Part shown: positions 24,794 through 32,739 of the stretch, piece by piece
Position numbering within the stretch: the stretch's first letter is position 1
Layout of the letters: every line of letters begins with the position of its first letter
Assembly: GCA_900546315.1 (NCBI GenBank)
Contig: URCP01000006.1
Coordinates: forward strand, 1-55,023
Length of the DNA: 55,023 nt
Origin: an uncultured Eubacteriales bacterium
GTDB lineage: Bacteria; Bacillota; Clostridia; Oscillospirales; CAG-272
Direction of reading: 5' to 3'
Made by a program: the position numbers and the translations under genes
Notes under the pieces: model-generated
The model's input: the letters and a program-made list of their open reading frames with translations, nothing else
Told to the model about the DNA's origin: nothing
The model's database searches: none

Positions 24794-24813
24794 CCCGTAT
24801 TTCGGGGGTTTTT
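24794..24813 (+). terminator. Weak terminator or attenuator between rpmH and rnpA
   Basis: A short CCCG-TATTT-CGGG hairpin followed by TTTTT lies 43 bases before the rnpA start. The whole 237-base rpmH-rnpA gap can form further stems (for example AGACC-GGAAT-GGTCT near 24669). This suggests L34 is made in excess over RnpA by partial termination. Confidence 0.4.
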
Positions 24814-24856
24814 ATTGTAATACGGCGAAATATCGCCAACATTGAAAAGGTCCTTT

Positions 24857-25363
24857 ATGAAACTTCGCGCTATAAGAGAGAATCATCTCTTTTCAAAGGT
24901 ATACGCAAAAGGAAAGAAATTTGTCGGACGCAGGGTCATAGTTTATGTCCTGCCGGATTATTCGGGCGCGCGTATAACGAGATCTGACCCGATGCACCGG
25001 CGCGTCAACCGCGTCGGGATCACTGTGACGAAGAAGCTCGGCGGAGCCGTCGAGAGAAACCGCGCGAAGCGGATAATACGCGACGGATACAGGCTTGCCG
25101 ACAAGAAGTCCCCGCTGAAAAAGGGGCTGCTCGTGGTGATCGTCGCGAGGAGCTCGATTGCCGGCGCGAAGGCGCAGGATATCGGGAAGGATATCTCCGC
25201 CGCGTTCGTGAAGTTCCAGAACGAGTGGCAGAAGGAACCAAAGCGTTCCGGCGGTCGGAGACCCGACTCACAGAGCGGACAGGTTCCGGGCGGACATGAG
25301 TCCGGCGGGCAGGGGTCTGACAGACATGAGTCTGTCGATGCGCCTGTCACTGCGAAAGAATGA
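24857..25363 (+). CDS. rnpA: Ribonuclease P protein component
   Basis: The protein subunit that helps RNase P RNA process tRNA 5' ends. The sequence begins MKLRAIRENHLFSKVYAKGKK and contains the RNR motif region VERNRAKRIIRDGYR, with GLLVVIVAR before it ends. About 35-40 extra C-terminal residues (PDSQSGQVPGGHESGGQGSD and onward) are Gly/Ser-rich, with a partial repeat of the G-x-ES-x-G/D type, and are probably disordered. Start 24857 is set by AAAAGG 6 bases upstream; the TTG at 24842 is rejected. It is followed by yidD at 6 bases. Confidence 0.94.
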   Translation: MKLRAIRENHLFSKVYAKGKKFVGRRVIVYVLPDYSGARITRSDPMHRRVNRVGITVTKKLGGAVERNRAKRIIRDGYRLADKKSPLKKGLLVVIVARSSIAGAKAQDIGKDISAAFVKFQNEWQKEPKRSGGRRPDSQSGQVPGGHESGGQGSDRHESVDAPVTAKE

Positions 25364-25369
25364 TCCGCG

Positions 25370-25603
25370 ATGAAGCATATAATGGTCTTTCTCGTGAAGC
25401 TGTACCGCAGGTTCATATCGCCGCTGAAGCCTCCGTGCTGCCGGTTTGTTCCGACCTGCTCGCAGTACGCGATAGAGGCGTTTGAGAAGCGCGGGTTCTT
25501 TGTGGGGCTGGCGCTTACGGTGTGGAGGATAATCAGGTGCAATCCATTCTGCAAGGGAGGGTTTGACCCTGTTCCTGAAAAAAAGAATAAAAAGAATACT
25601 TAG
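25370..25603 (+). CDS. yidD: Membrane protein insertion efficiency factor YidD
   Basis: The 77-residue YidD family member assists YidC-dependent insertion at the inner face of the membrane. The signature LYRRFISPLKPPCCRFVPTC, SQYAIEAFEKRGF and the C-terminal RIIRCNPFCKGGFDPVP with conserved Cys residues are all present. An amphipathic N-terminus replaces a true membrane span. It lies between rnpA and yidC, the standard arrangement. Confidence 0.96.
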   Translation: MKHIMVFLVKLYRRFISPLKPPCCRFVPTCSQYAIEAFEKRGFFVGLALTVWRIIRCNPFCKGGFDPVPEKKNKKNT

Positions 25604-25621
25604 GAGTGAAAACACAACAAG

Positions 25622-26791
25622 ATGAGCAGTATCTGGGATACGATAATCAACAGACCGCTCGGATGGATAATCGAAATCAGCTACCGGTTCACGCATAACT
25701 ACGCGATAGCGCTGTTCATATTCGCGCTGGTGCTTCAGATTGTCCTTTTTCCGCTCGGTATCAAGCAGCAGAAGAACTCGGTGAAGCAGGCGTCTCTCCG
25801 TCCGAAGGAGATGGCGATACGCAAGAAGTACGCCGGACGAAACGACAAGCCGACACAGCAGAAGCTGAACGAGGAGATAATGGAGCTTTACCAGCGGGAG
25901 AACTTCAACCCGATGGGCGGCTGTCTGCCGATGCTCATCCAGCTCCCGATCCTTTTCTCGCTGTATAACGTCGTCATAAGCCCGCTCAAGTATATATGCG
26001 GATTCGGCGCCGAGACGATAAAGAATATCCAGCTGAAGGTCTATGAGATACTTCAGGCGGCGGGCACCGAGGGTTTTGAGGCGTTCGCCGATGGTAAGAC
26101 GGTGTCTCAGATCAATCTCATCACAAAGATGCGCGAGCTCGGCCTCACGAATTTCGTCGGTGAGAACGGACAGGCGATAACCGAGAGTATGCTCCCGGAT
26201 TTCACTATATTCGGCGGAAAGCTCGACCTTTCGATGATACCGATACAGCATCTCTGGAGTATACTGCTTCTGATCCCGGCGCTTACTCTCGTCGTGACCT
26301 ATGGAAGCACATGGATTTCGAGAAAGCTTATGTATAACCCGAATCCCGAGGCGCAGAACGATATCTCGATGAAGATCATGAATCTTTCGATGCCGCTGCT
26401 TTCGGTCTACATCAGTTTCACTGTTCCGGCGACCATCGGTCTTTACTGGATATTCAGAAGCATTCTCGGCGTTCTCCAGCAGCTCGCGCTGTCGAAGATG
26501 TTCCCGATCCCGAAATTCTCGGAGGAGGACTACAAGGCGGCTGAGCGTGAGGCGAATTTCAAGGCACTCTCTAAGAACCAGCAGAAGAAGCAGAAGGTCC
26601 GCTCGCTGCATCACATCGACGACGATGATTACGAACAGCCCGAACAGCCCGTCGACAAGAAGCCGCAGCTGAAGGACGGAGTCGATAAGAAGAACGCTCC
26701 GGTGCTCAAGGAGGACAAGCCTTCACGCGAGGAAAAGCAGGAGGACAAGCCCGACGATAAGTCCGGAGAAGACAATAAGGACAATAAGTGA
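25622..26791 (+). CDS. yidC: Membrane protein insertase YidC
   Basis: The 389-residue YidC/Oxa1/SpoIIIJ-type insertase folds and inserts membrane proteins. Spans include the N-terminal YAIALFIFALVLQIVLFPL, the core NPMGGCLPMLIQLPILFSLY region, a central WSILLLIPALTLVVTYGS and the C-terminal ATIGLYWIFRSILGVLQQL. The conserved cytosolic hairpin QQKNSVKQASLRPKE is present. A loop of about 60 residues between the second and third spans and a long Lys/Asp/Glu-rich tail (about residues 320-389) add length. AGGAG lies 15 bases before the ATG. In a spore former it may also serve SpoIIIJ functions. Confidence 0.95.
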   Translation: MSSIWDTIINRPLGWIIEISYRFTHNYAIALFIFALVLQIVLFPLGIKQQKNSVKQASLRPKEMAIRKKYAGRNDKPTQQKLNEEIMELYQRENFNPMGGCLPMLIQLPILFSLYNVVISPLKYICGFGAETIKNIQLKVYEILQAAGTEGFEAFADGKTVSQINLITKMRELGLTNFVGENGQAITESMLPDFTIFGGKLDLSMIPIQHLWSILLLIPALTLVVTYGSTWISRKLMYNPNPEAQNDISMKIMNLSMPLLSVYISFTVPATIGLYWIFRSILGVLQQLALSKMFPIPKFSEEDYKAAEREANFKALSKNQQKKQKVRSLHHIDDDDYEQPEQPVDKKPQLKDGVDKKNAPVLKEDKPSREEKQEDKPDDKSGEDNKDNK

Positions 26792-26839
26792 TCCGACAGA
26801 TCAAGAGAATGACGGAAACTGAATAAACCTTTGAAAATG

Positions 26840-26906
26840 TTTCCCGGCGGAAACCGGGAAAAGGAGGTGGCGGGCTGCTGTAAGCGTATGGCTTATGACA
26901 GCCCGC
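26840..26906 (+). other. Two hairpins in the yidC-jag gap
   Basis: TTTCCCGG-CGGAAA-CCGGGAAA (26840-26861) is a perfect 8-bp stem. A second stem pairs GCGGGCTG (26870-26877) with CAGCCCGC (26899-26906), with further pairing of TAAGC and GCTTA inside. AAGGAGGT lies between them. They could stabilise the yidC mRNA end or attenuate jag; no clean T-run follows. Confidence 0.45.
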
Positions 26907-26947
26907 GACTTGAATAACGATCTTCCGAACAGAAAGGAGATAAGGCA

Positions 26948-27029
26948 ACACTGATTTAAGGTTGTTTTCGCAGAAAAAAGCCCATAAATCCGGGGACTTT
27001 TTTCTGCGAAAACCCGAATTATTCAGTGT
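26948..27029 (+). repeat. 82-bp palindromic repeat, copy 1
   Basis: The element starts ACACTGATTTAAGG and ends CGAATTATTCAGTGT. Inner arms TTTTCGCAGAAAAAAG and CTTTTTTCTGCGAAAA are exact reverse complements, and the ends are near-inverted (ACACTGA / TCAGTGT). Copies 2 (38531-38612) and 3 (54205-54285) are nearly identical and in the same orientation. There is no coding capacity. It resembles a MITE- or REP-type element. This copy lies between AAAGGAG (26934-26940) and the jag start codon. Confidence 0.88.
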
Positions 27030-27042
27030 TTCCGTAAAGCAA

Positions 27043-27999
27043 ATGAAGCAGGAAATAATTTACACCGGAAAAACGGTCGATGACGCCGTCGCGGCGGCGT
27101 GCGCGGAGCTCGGGTGCGAGCCCGATAAGCTCGAATACGAGGTTGCAGAGGAAGCGAAGAGCGGACTTCTCGGTATCGGCGCGGTCCCGGCGCGGATAAA
27201 GGTGACTTGCAGCCCGGACGGCGGCAAGGCGGCGAAGGATTTCATCGAGACCCTGATACGTGACATGGACCTCGAGGCGGAGGTCGAGCTCAGCGTCCAG
27301 AAGCGCAGCGACAGACTTATCAGCATAAAGGGCGAGGAGGCAGGTATCCTCATCGGTCATCACGGGGACACGCTCGACGCGCTCCAGTATCTGACGAACC
27401 TCGCGGCGAACAAACGCGAGGAGGAGGAGTCCCGCGATTATGTCCACATAACTGTGGATATCGAGAATTACCGTGAGAAGCGCGAGGCGACGCTGAGAGC
27501 GCTCGCGAGACGCACCGCCGATAAGGTCAGAAAGTACGGCAAGAGCGTTATGCTCGATATAATGCCTCCGAACGAGAGACGTATCGTCCACTCCGAGATA
27601 CAGGGCATCGAGGGTATCTCGACGAATTCGATTGGTGTCGAGGGCTCGAGAAGAGTGGTTGTGTATCTTGAGAGCGCCGGGTTCAGCGTTCCGGCTGAGG
27701 CTCAGACAGAGGCGCGCCGCGGGGACAGGAAGCCCACGAAGCGCGGCGGACATTCTGATTCCGGAAGGAACGGTTCCTCCGACAGACGCGCGCGCCGTCC
27801 GAAGACGCAGGACAAGCCCGCGAAACCCGCCGCTCCGAAGTATAACGACGGCGAGGAGATGAGCGCGGAGGAGCTGAGCGAGCTTATCTCGACCTACGGA
27901 ACCAAGGATTCCAAGGAAAAGACCCCGCGTGATCAGCCAGCGAAGTTCAAGAGCTTCGACGATTACCTGAACAGCCTTCTCGGCGATTCGGACAAATAA
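27043..27999 (+). CDS. jag: RNA-binding protein Jag/KhpB
   Basis: A 318-residue KhpB/Jag protein, an RNA-binding partner of KhpA with links to YidC/SpoIIIJ and cell-wall regulation. The order is: Jag-N domain (KQEIIYTGKTVDDAV ... EAKSGLLGIG), KH domain with LIGHHGDTLDALQYL, R3H domain with MPPNERRIVHSEIQGIEGIS, then a basic disordered tail. The start is taken at 27043 (MKQEIIYTG). Upstream in-frame codons come from the palindromic repeat. Only a weak TAAAG lies near the ATG, because the good AAAGGAG is 100 bases away across the repeat. Confidence 0.93.
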   Translation: MKQEIIYTGKTVDDAVAAACAELGCEPDKLEYEVAEEAKSGLLGIGAVPARIKVTCSPDGGKAAKDFIETLIRDMDLEAEVELSVQKRSDRLISIKGEEAGILIGHHGDTLDALQYLTNLAANKREEEESRDYVHITVDIENYREKREATLRALARRTADKVRKYGKSVMLDIMPPNERRIVHSEIQGIEGISTNSIGVEGSRRVVVYLESAGFSVPAEAQTEARRGDRKPTKRGGHSDSGRNGSSDRRARRPKTQDKPAKPAAPKYNDGEEMSAEELSELISTYGTKDSKEKTPRDQPAKFKSFDDYLNSLLGDSDK

Positions 28000-28007
28000 A
28001 TAGTTCG

Positions 28008-28042
28008 AGGAGGCTGCCGCGCTTTGCACGGCAGCCTCCTTT
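28008..28042 (+). terminator. Hairpin terminator after jag
   Basis: AGGAGGCTGCCG (28008-28019) pairs with CGGCAGCCTCCT (28029-28040) in a perfect 12-bp stem. The T-run is short (TTTA), and the hairpin ends 20 bases before mnmE, so partial read-through is likely. Confidence 0.65.
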
Positions 28043-28061
28043 ACATGGAATGGAGATATTT

Positions 28062-29456
28062 ATGGAGAAGACCATAGCCGCGGTATCGACGGCTTTCGGC
28101 AAGGGCGGGATAGCGGTCATACGGATATCCGGTGAGGACGCCGTCGGCGTCGCGGACAGGATGTTCAGACCGGCGTCCGGAAAGCCGGTCATTGAATATG
28201 AGAGCGGACGGGCGGTCTACGGAGATATAATAAAAAACGGCGAGCGTATCGACGACGGCATCTGTACGATATTCCGCGCGCCGCGTTCGTATACCGGCGA
28301 GGACACGGCGGAGATAAGCTGCCACGGCGGCATTCTCATAACGTCGAGGGTTCTTGAGGCGGCATTTGAGTGCGGTGCCGTTCAGGCGGGCGCCGGGGAG
28401 TTCACGAGGAGGGCGTTCACGAACGGAAGGCTGTCGCTGTCCCAGACCGAGGCGGTCGGGCTCGTCATCGACGCCGTGACAGACGAGCAGCTGAAGATAG
28501 CGGCGTCACAACGGCGCGGAAACCTCAGGAAGAAATGCGATGAGCTCTATGAATCGCTGAAAAATGTCGTAACGAACGTTTACGCCGGGATAGATTTTCC
28601 GGATGAGGACCTGACGCTTATGAGTGATGACGAGGTGAAGGACAGGCTTGAGACGATACATTCGGAGCTCGAAAGCCTGAGAGGTTCCTACGGAGCCGTC
28701 AGAGCGGCGTCTGAGGGGCTGCGCTGCGTTATAGCCGGAAAGCCCAATACTGGTAAATCATCACTGCTGAACCGCCTTGTGGGGCGCGACAGGGCGATTG
28801 TGACTGATATCGCCGGGACGACGCGCGATACGATCGAGGAGACTGTGCCGGTCGGAAAGGTGCTCCTTCGCCTGTGCGACACGGCGGGGATACGTGAGAC
28901 TGAGGACAAGGTCGAGAAAATCGGCGTCGACAGGGCGCTTGACGAGCTCGCGGGAGCGGAGCTGGTGCTCGCGGTTTTTGACGCTTCCGTGGATATTGAC
29001 GATGATGACCGCGCGATACTTGAAAGGCTCTCGGGAACTGATTGTGTGAAGATCGCGCTGATAAACAAGACAGACGCCGCGGATGCCGATGGTATAGGTG
29101 AGTGTGAGTCATGTGTCATGTCTTCCGGAGCGGGCTTTGAGTGTGCGGTTCGCATATCCGCGAAGAGAGGGGATGGGATTGACACTCTGAGCGCGAGAAT
29201 AGAGGAGCTTTACTCTGGTGGTAAGATTGATTACGATACGGCGGCGGTGCTTGTTAACGCGAGACAGAACGCTTCGGTGACTAAGGCTTCGGAGTGTATA
29301 GCGAGGGCGCTCGAGCGGCTTCGCGGCGGGTCTGAGTCGGATACTATCGGGTTTGAGCTTGAGGAGGCGCTGTGTGAGCTTGGTGAGCTTGACGGGCGCC
29401 GTGTGTCCGAGGAGATAGTCGACGGGATATTTCATCATTTTTGCGTCGGAAAGTGA
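28062..29456 (+). CDS. mnmE: tRNA modification GTPase MnmE
   Basis: The 464-residue GTPase works with MnmG to build the 5-carboxymethylaminomethyl group on wobble uridines. The N-terminal TrmE domain (TIAAVSTAFGKGGIAVIRISG, CHGG, FTRRAFTNGRLSLSQTEAV) precedes a G domain with GKPNTGKSSLLN, AGTTRDT, DTAGIRE and NKTD. The C-terminus ends FHHFCVGK, close to the conserved FC(I/V)GK. The ATG at 28062 has GGAG about 6 bases upstream and is preferred to the ATG at 28050. Its partner mnmG is not adjacent but 7 kb away on the other strand. Confidence 0.96.
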   Translation: MEKTIAAVSTAFGKGGIAVIRISGEDAVGVADRMFRPASGKPVIEYESGRAVYGDIIKNGERIDDGICTIFRAPRSYTGEDTAEISCHGGILITSRVLEAAFECGAVQAGAGEFTRRAFTNGRLSLSQTEAVGLVIDAVTDEQLKIAASQRRGNLRKKCDELYESLKNVVTNVYAGIDFPDEDLTLMSDDEVKDRLETIHSELESLRGSYGAVRAASEGLRCVIAGKPNTGKSSLLNRLVGRDRAIVTDIAGTTRDTIEETVPVGKVLLRLCDTAGIRETEDKVEKIGVDRALDELAGAELVLAVFDASVDIDDDDRAILERLSGTDCVKIALINKTDAADADGIGECESCVMSSGAGFECAVRISAKRGDGIDTLSARIEELYSGGKIDYDTAAVLVNARQNASVTKASECIARALERLRGGSESDTIGFELEEALCELGELDGRRVSEEIVDGIFHHFCVGK

Positions 29457-29462
29457 GGAGCT

Positions 29463-29792
29463 ATGGAGGAGAAGAGATTTCAGAAGAATGACAGCGGGTT
29501 TGTCTGCCGGAACTGCGGGTTTGAGGTGGAGCCGCTCGGGACTACGTCGCGGGATCATTGCCCGAGGTGTCTGTGTTCGATACACATTGATATAAATCCC
29601 GGGGACAGGGCGAATGAGTGCCTTGGTACGCTGAGACCGGTGCAGGTGCTGCCGGACCCGAAGAAGGGTTATATAATCGTGTATAAGTGTGATAAGTGCG
29701 GCGCCGTCGTACGCAATAAGGCGGCGTATCCGGCGAAGGTCCAGCCGGACGACATAGATTTGCTTATAAAATTGACGGTAGCCCGTGATTGA
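29463..29792 (+). CDS. RNHCP-domain zinc-ribbon protein
   Basis: A 109-residue RNHCP-domain protein. Cys pairs CRNCGF (about residues 16-21) and CPRC (34-37), then CDKC (76-79), form putative zinc ribbons. SRDHCPRCLCSIHIDINPGDR is the family's RNHCPxCLxSxHVD-PGDR motif with Asp in place of Asn. The function is unknown; nucleic-acid binding is a reasonable inference from the zinc ribbons. It starts 6 bases after mnmE with GTGAGGAG as ribosome binding site, so the two are co-transcribed. Two large hairpins follow. Confidence 0.88.
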   Translation: MEEKRFQKNDSGFVCRNCGFEVEPLGTTSRDHCPRCLCSIHIDINPGDRANECLGTLRPVQVLPDPKKGYIIVYKCDKCGAVVRNKAAYPAKVQPDDIDLLIKLTVARD

Positions 29793-29795
29793 AAA

Positions 29796-29844
29796 CTCCC
29801 CCGCTCATATGGTATTATCCCATGTGAGCGGGGGAGCCTTTTTT
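29796..29844 (+). terminator. Terminator after the mnmE-RNHCP unit
   Basis: A 16-bp stem CTCCCCCGCTCATATG / CATGTGAGCGGGGGAG (29796-29811 with 29821-29836, one mismatch) is followed by CCTTTTTT. Confidence 0.93.
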
Positions 29845-29871
29845 GAAGTTTACGGGAGGGAGGAGGTGCAG

Positions 29872-29909
29872 GAGGAGGGAGGACGCTTTTCAAAGCGTCC
29901 TCCCTCCTC
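29872..29909 (-). terminator. 18-bp stem hairpin after the MORN gene
   Basis: GAGGAGGGAGGACGCTTT (29872-29889) and AAAGCGTCCTCCCTCCTC (29892-29909) pair perfectly with a 2-base gap between arms. It lies 6 bases past the minus-strand stop at 29915. The minus strand continues C+T-rich without a real T-run, so it may act together with the hairpin at 29796. Confidence 0.6.
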
Positions 29910-29914
29910 TTGCG

Positions 29915-30733
29915 TTATTCTTCTTTGACGATCTTGCCGTTTTCGAAAGTACCTTCATAGACTCTTCCGCTCGGCCAGGTGTATTTGCCTTTACCGGACA
30001 TTTTGTTGTCTACGAATGAGCCTTCGTAGAATTCGCCGTTTGCCCAGGTGTATTTGCCTTCGCCGGTGAGGACGTCGGCTTTGAAGTCGCCGGTGTAGAC
30101 GTCTCCGTTGGCGAAGGTGTAGGTGCCTTTGCCTTCTTTGAGTTCGTTTACGTAGGTGCCTTCGTAGGAGGAGCCGTCGGACCAGGTGTATTTGCCTTCG
30201 CCGTTTTTCTTGTCGTTTGTGTTGGTGCCGGTGTAGTTGGAGCCGTTGTCCCAGGTGTAGGTGCCGGTGCCGTCGTTTTTGCCGTCAACTAAGGTGCCTT
30301 CGTAGACGTCGCCGTTGGCGAAGGAGTATTTGCCTGTGCCGGTGAGTTTGTCGTTTACGAATTCGCCTTCGTAGACGTCGCCGGAGGCGTAGATGATTTT
30401 GCCGGTTCCGTTCTTTTTGAGGTCGGATATGCCGCCTTCGTAGATGTCGCCGTTTGAGTAGACGATGGAGTTTTTCTGCATATCGACTTCGGCGGTCATG
30501 CCGTCTGAGTAGTAGAGCTTGCCGGTGAGGAGGGTGCCGTCCTTGTCGACTCTGCCGAAGTATTTGATTGTAAGGCCGTCTTCGGTGTTGCTGGTTATGT
30601 ACCGTATGCCCGAGAAGTATATTCCGGCGGCGATCACGCCGACCGTTACGGCGGCGATTATTAGGATCGTCAGGAATATCGACAGGGCACTGCGGTGTCT
30701 GCGGACTCGCCGCGGTGGGGTTTTGTAGTCCAT
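29915..30733 (-). CDS. Membrane-anchored MORN-repeat protein
   Basis: The 272-residue protein has a short basic cytosolic N-terminus (KTPPRRVRRHR), one membrane span (about residues 18-41) and then roughly eight MORN repeats. Repeats follow G(D/S)xYEGxxxxxxxxGxGxYxxxxG, for example GDVYEGEFVNDKLTGTGKYS and GSSYEGTYVNELKEGKGTYT. MORN arrays form elongated beta-hairpin scaffolds that bind lipids or proteins. The array should face outward, given the positive N-terminus. Repeats are very regular at DNA level (GGCAAATACAC-like units), pointing to recent expansion. It is the second gene after the 31330 membrane gene. The partner is unknown. Confidence 0.87.
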   Translation of the reverse strand: MDYKTPPRRVRRHRSALSIFLTILIIAAVTVGVIAAGIYFSGIRYITSNTEDGLTIKYFGRVDKDGTLLTGKLYYSDGMTAEVDMQKNSIVYSNGDIYEGGISDLKKNGTGKIIYASGDVYEGEFVNDKLTGTGKYSFANGDVYEGTLVDGKNDGTGTYTWDNGSNYTGTNTNDKKNGEGKYTWSDGSSYEGTYVNELKEGKGTYTFANGDVYTGDFKADVLTGEGKYTWANGEFYEGSFVDNKMSGKGKYTWPSGRVYEGTFENGKIVKEE

Positions 30734-30769
30734 GTTTTCAAGACCATTCCTTTTGCAGACTTTGTTTTG

Positions 30770-31330
30770 TCAGAGTATCCTGCTTGACGGAGTCACGTCT
30801 GAGATGAAGTTGGTTAGCATCTGGATAAGGTTCGGGATGACAAAGAAGGATATCAGAACAACGACGAGAAACGCGAGCACGGACAGAACTATCGAGAGAA
30901 GGCTGGTGCCGGAGTTGCCGTAGATTACTTCCGCGCGGTGTATGTTCTCGTCGGGGATGTAGAATTTGCCTGACGAGACGTTTTTCTGACAGCGTTCCTC
31001 GGGGGTGTCGCCCACCATGTAGACGATTCGTCTGAGTGTGCCGCTCTGCCTGAGAGCGAACTTCACGAACGGGTTGGCGCATCCGGCTTCGGCGACGGTT
31101 ATTGCGCCGCCTTCGCTGTACGCGCCTTTTTCGATGAGGCGTCTTATCAGTGAGCCGAGCACGAAGCGGTTGTAGACCGTGATGATGATCCCGATGATGA
31201 AGCCGATATAGAGCGACCATATGATTATGTTGAGAGTTGTTATCGGATTGTCTCCAAGCGTAACTTTTTCGCCGCAGATTTTGCTTATGTCATTCCACAG
31301 CGCCGAGAAAAATTCCCCTAAAAATCCCAT
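30770..31330 (-). CDS. Two-span membrane protein of unknown function
   Basis: The 186-residue protein has a membrane span at about 33-53 (NIIIWSLYIGFIIGIIITVY) and another near the C-terminus (LLSIVLSVLAFLVVVLISFFVIP). A hydrophilic domain of about 90 residues lies between them, containing RRLIEKGAYSEGGA, GDTPEERCQKN and KFYIPDENIHRAEV. This middle domain resembles uncharacterised Clostridia proteins, but I do not recognise a named family. AAGGAGG lies before the ATG. The MORN gene starts 36 bases downstream, so the two products may work together at the membrane. Confidence 0.72.
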   Translation of the reverse strand: MGFLGEFFSALWNDISKICGEKVTLGDNPITTLNIIIWSLYIGFIIGIIITVYNRFVLGSLIRRLIEKGAYSEGGAITVAEAGCANPFVKFALRQSGTLRRIVYMVGDTPEERCQKNVSSGKFYIPDENIHRAEVIYGNSGTSLLSIVLSVLAFLVVVLISFFVIPNLIQMLTNFISDVTPSSRIL

Positions 31331-31418
31331 CGGAAACCTCCTTCGTCAATGGTTGGACCGCGTCGCTCACGCGGAAAGCATGGTGACGCGATTCCGGGAA
31401 AAGTTCGTGTAACTCGAA

Positions 31419-32708
31419 TCAGACAGGACGGATGACGTCGATGCCGCCGAGATATTTGCGGAGCACTTCCGGAACGACGACGCTGCCGTCCGCCTGTTGG
31501 TTCTGCTCGACCATCGCCGGGAAGATACGGGAGGTCGCGAGACCGGAACCGTTCAGGGTGTGGACGAACTCCGTCTTGCCGGTCGAGGCTCTCTTGAAGC
31601 GGATCTGTCCGCGGCGCGCCTGATAATCGCGCGCGTTCGAGACGGACGAGACTTCCTTGTAGCCGTTCATGGACGGGATCTGGATCTCGATATCATAGGT
31701 GCGCGCCATCGAAGCCGAGCAGTCGCCCGCCGCGAGCTTGACCGTGCGGAAGTGGAAGCCGAGACCCTTTACGAGGTTCTCCGCCTTGGTGACGAGTTCC
31801 TCGAACGCCGCGTCGGAATCCTCCGGACGGGTGAACTGGAACATCTCGACCTTGTTGAACTGGTGTCCGCGGACCATTCCGCGCTCATCGGAGCGGTAGG
31901 AACCAGCCTCGCGTCTGAAGCACGGCGTGTAAGCGAAGAATTTCTTCGGCAGATCAGCCTCGTTCAGAACCTCGTTTCTGTAAAGGCTCGCGAGCGCAGC
32001 CTCCGCTGTCGGGAGCATATAGTGTACACGGTCGTCGGTCGGGTTCTCAATCTTATAGACCTCGTCGGCGAACTTCGGGAACTGTCCGGCGGTCAGACCG
32101 CACTCATACTCAAGCATATGCGGCGGAAGAATGAATTCGTAGCCGTCGGCAAGATGGCAGTCGATGAAGTAGTTGAGAAGAGCCCACTCAAGGCGCGCGC
32201 CCATGCCCTTGTAGATCCAGAAACCGCTTCCGGCGAGCTTCGTTCCGCGGTCATAGTCGATGAGACCGAGATCGGTGCAGAGGTCGACGTGATGCTTCGG
32301 CGGGAAATCGAACTTGTGCGGCTCGCCGAAGTAGCGTATCGGCTCGTTGTTCTCCTTCTCGCCCGGCTTGAGGTCGGGATCGGGAAGGTTCGGCAGGGCG
32401 AGCATGAGGTTCATATATTCGGTCTCGATGTCACGCAGCTTGAGGTCGTTTGCCTTCGCCTTGTCGGAGAGCTCCTTCATCTCGGCGAAGATCGGCGCGA
32501 CGTCCTTGCCTTCCTTCTTGAGCTTCGGAATCTCCTTCGAGACCTTGTTCTGCTCAGCCTTGAGGGCTTCGGTCTCCGCGATCATCGCGCGGCGCTGACC
32601 GTCGAGCTCGAGGATGCGGGCGATGTCCTCGCGCGCGTCCTTGCCCTTGCGGGCGAGTCTTTCGATGACGTCTTCGGGATTTTCCTTGATATATTTGATG
32701 TCAAGCAT
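31419..32708 (-). CDS. serS: Seryl-tRNA synthetase
   Basis: The 429-residue class II synthetase charges tRNA-Ser (and tRNA-Sec). The N-terminal coiled-coil arm (about residues 30-100, LDGQRRAMIAETEALKAEQN) is followed by the catalytic core with motif 2 FRREAGSYRSDERGMVRGHQ and motif 3 around GSGLATSRIFPAMVEQNQ and VVVPEVLRKYLGG. Motif 3 has TSR in place of the usual PR, but the class II Arg is kept. It starts 31 bases after parB in the same direction with no T-box leader visible. The link to parAB is also seen in other Clostridia. Confidence 0.96.
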   Translation of the reverse strand: MLDIKYIKENPEDVIERLARKGKDAREDIARILELDGQRRAMIAETEALKAEQNKVSKEIPKLKKEGKDVAPIFAEMKELSDKAKANDLKLRDIETEYMNLMLALPNLPDPDLKPGEKENNEPIRYFGEPHKFDFPPKHHVDLCTDLGLIDYDRGTKLAGSGFWIYKGMGARLEWALLNYFIDCHLADGYEFILPPHMLEYECGLTAGQFPKFADEVYKIENPTDDRVHYMLPTAEAALASLYRNEVLNEADLPKKFFAYTPCFRREAGSYRSDERGMVRGHQFNKVEMFQFTRPEDSDAAFEELVTKAENLVKGLGFHFRTVKLAAGDCSASMARTYDIEIQIPSMNGYKEVSSVSNARDYQARRGQIRFKRASTGKTEFVHTLNGSGLATSRIFPAMVEQNQQADGSVVVPEVLRKYLGGIDVIRPV

Positions 32709-32739
32709 TTTTTCGTACTTCCTTTATACAAGATTGTTT

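Noticed and set aside
25268..26614. A 448-codon open frame antisense to yidC
   Set aside because: It covers yidC and yidD, both certain, and has no recognisable motifs.
26962..27042. Extra N-terminal codons for jag (an alternative start at 26962)
   Set aside because: They are translated from the palindromic repeat and are not part of the Jag-N domain.
29915..30733. Direct repeats in the MORN gene as a CRISPR or minisatellite array
   Set aside because: The repeats are in frame, encode MORN units and have no unique spacers.
31331..31418. A possible tRNA or T-box near serS
   Set aside because: No cloverleaf or T-box sequence could be made from this gap, and serS is downstream of parB rather than of this region.
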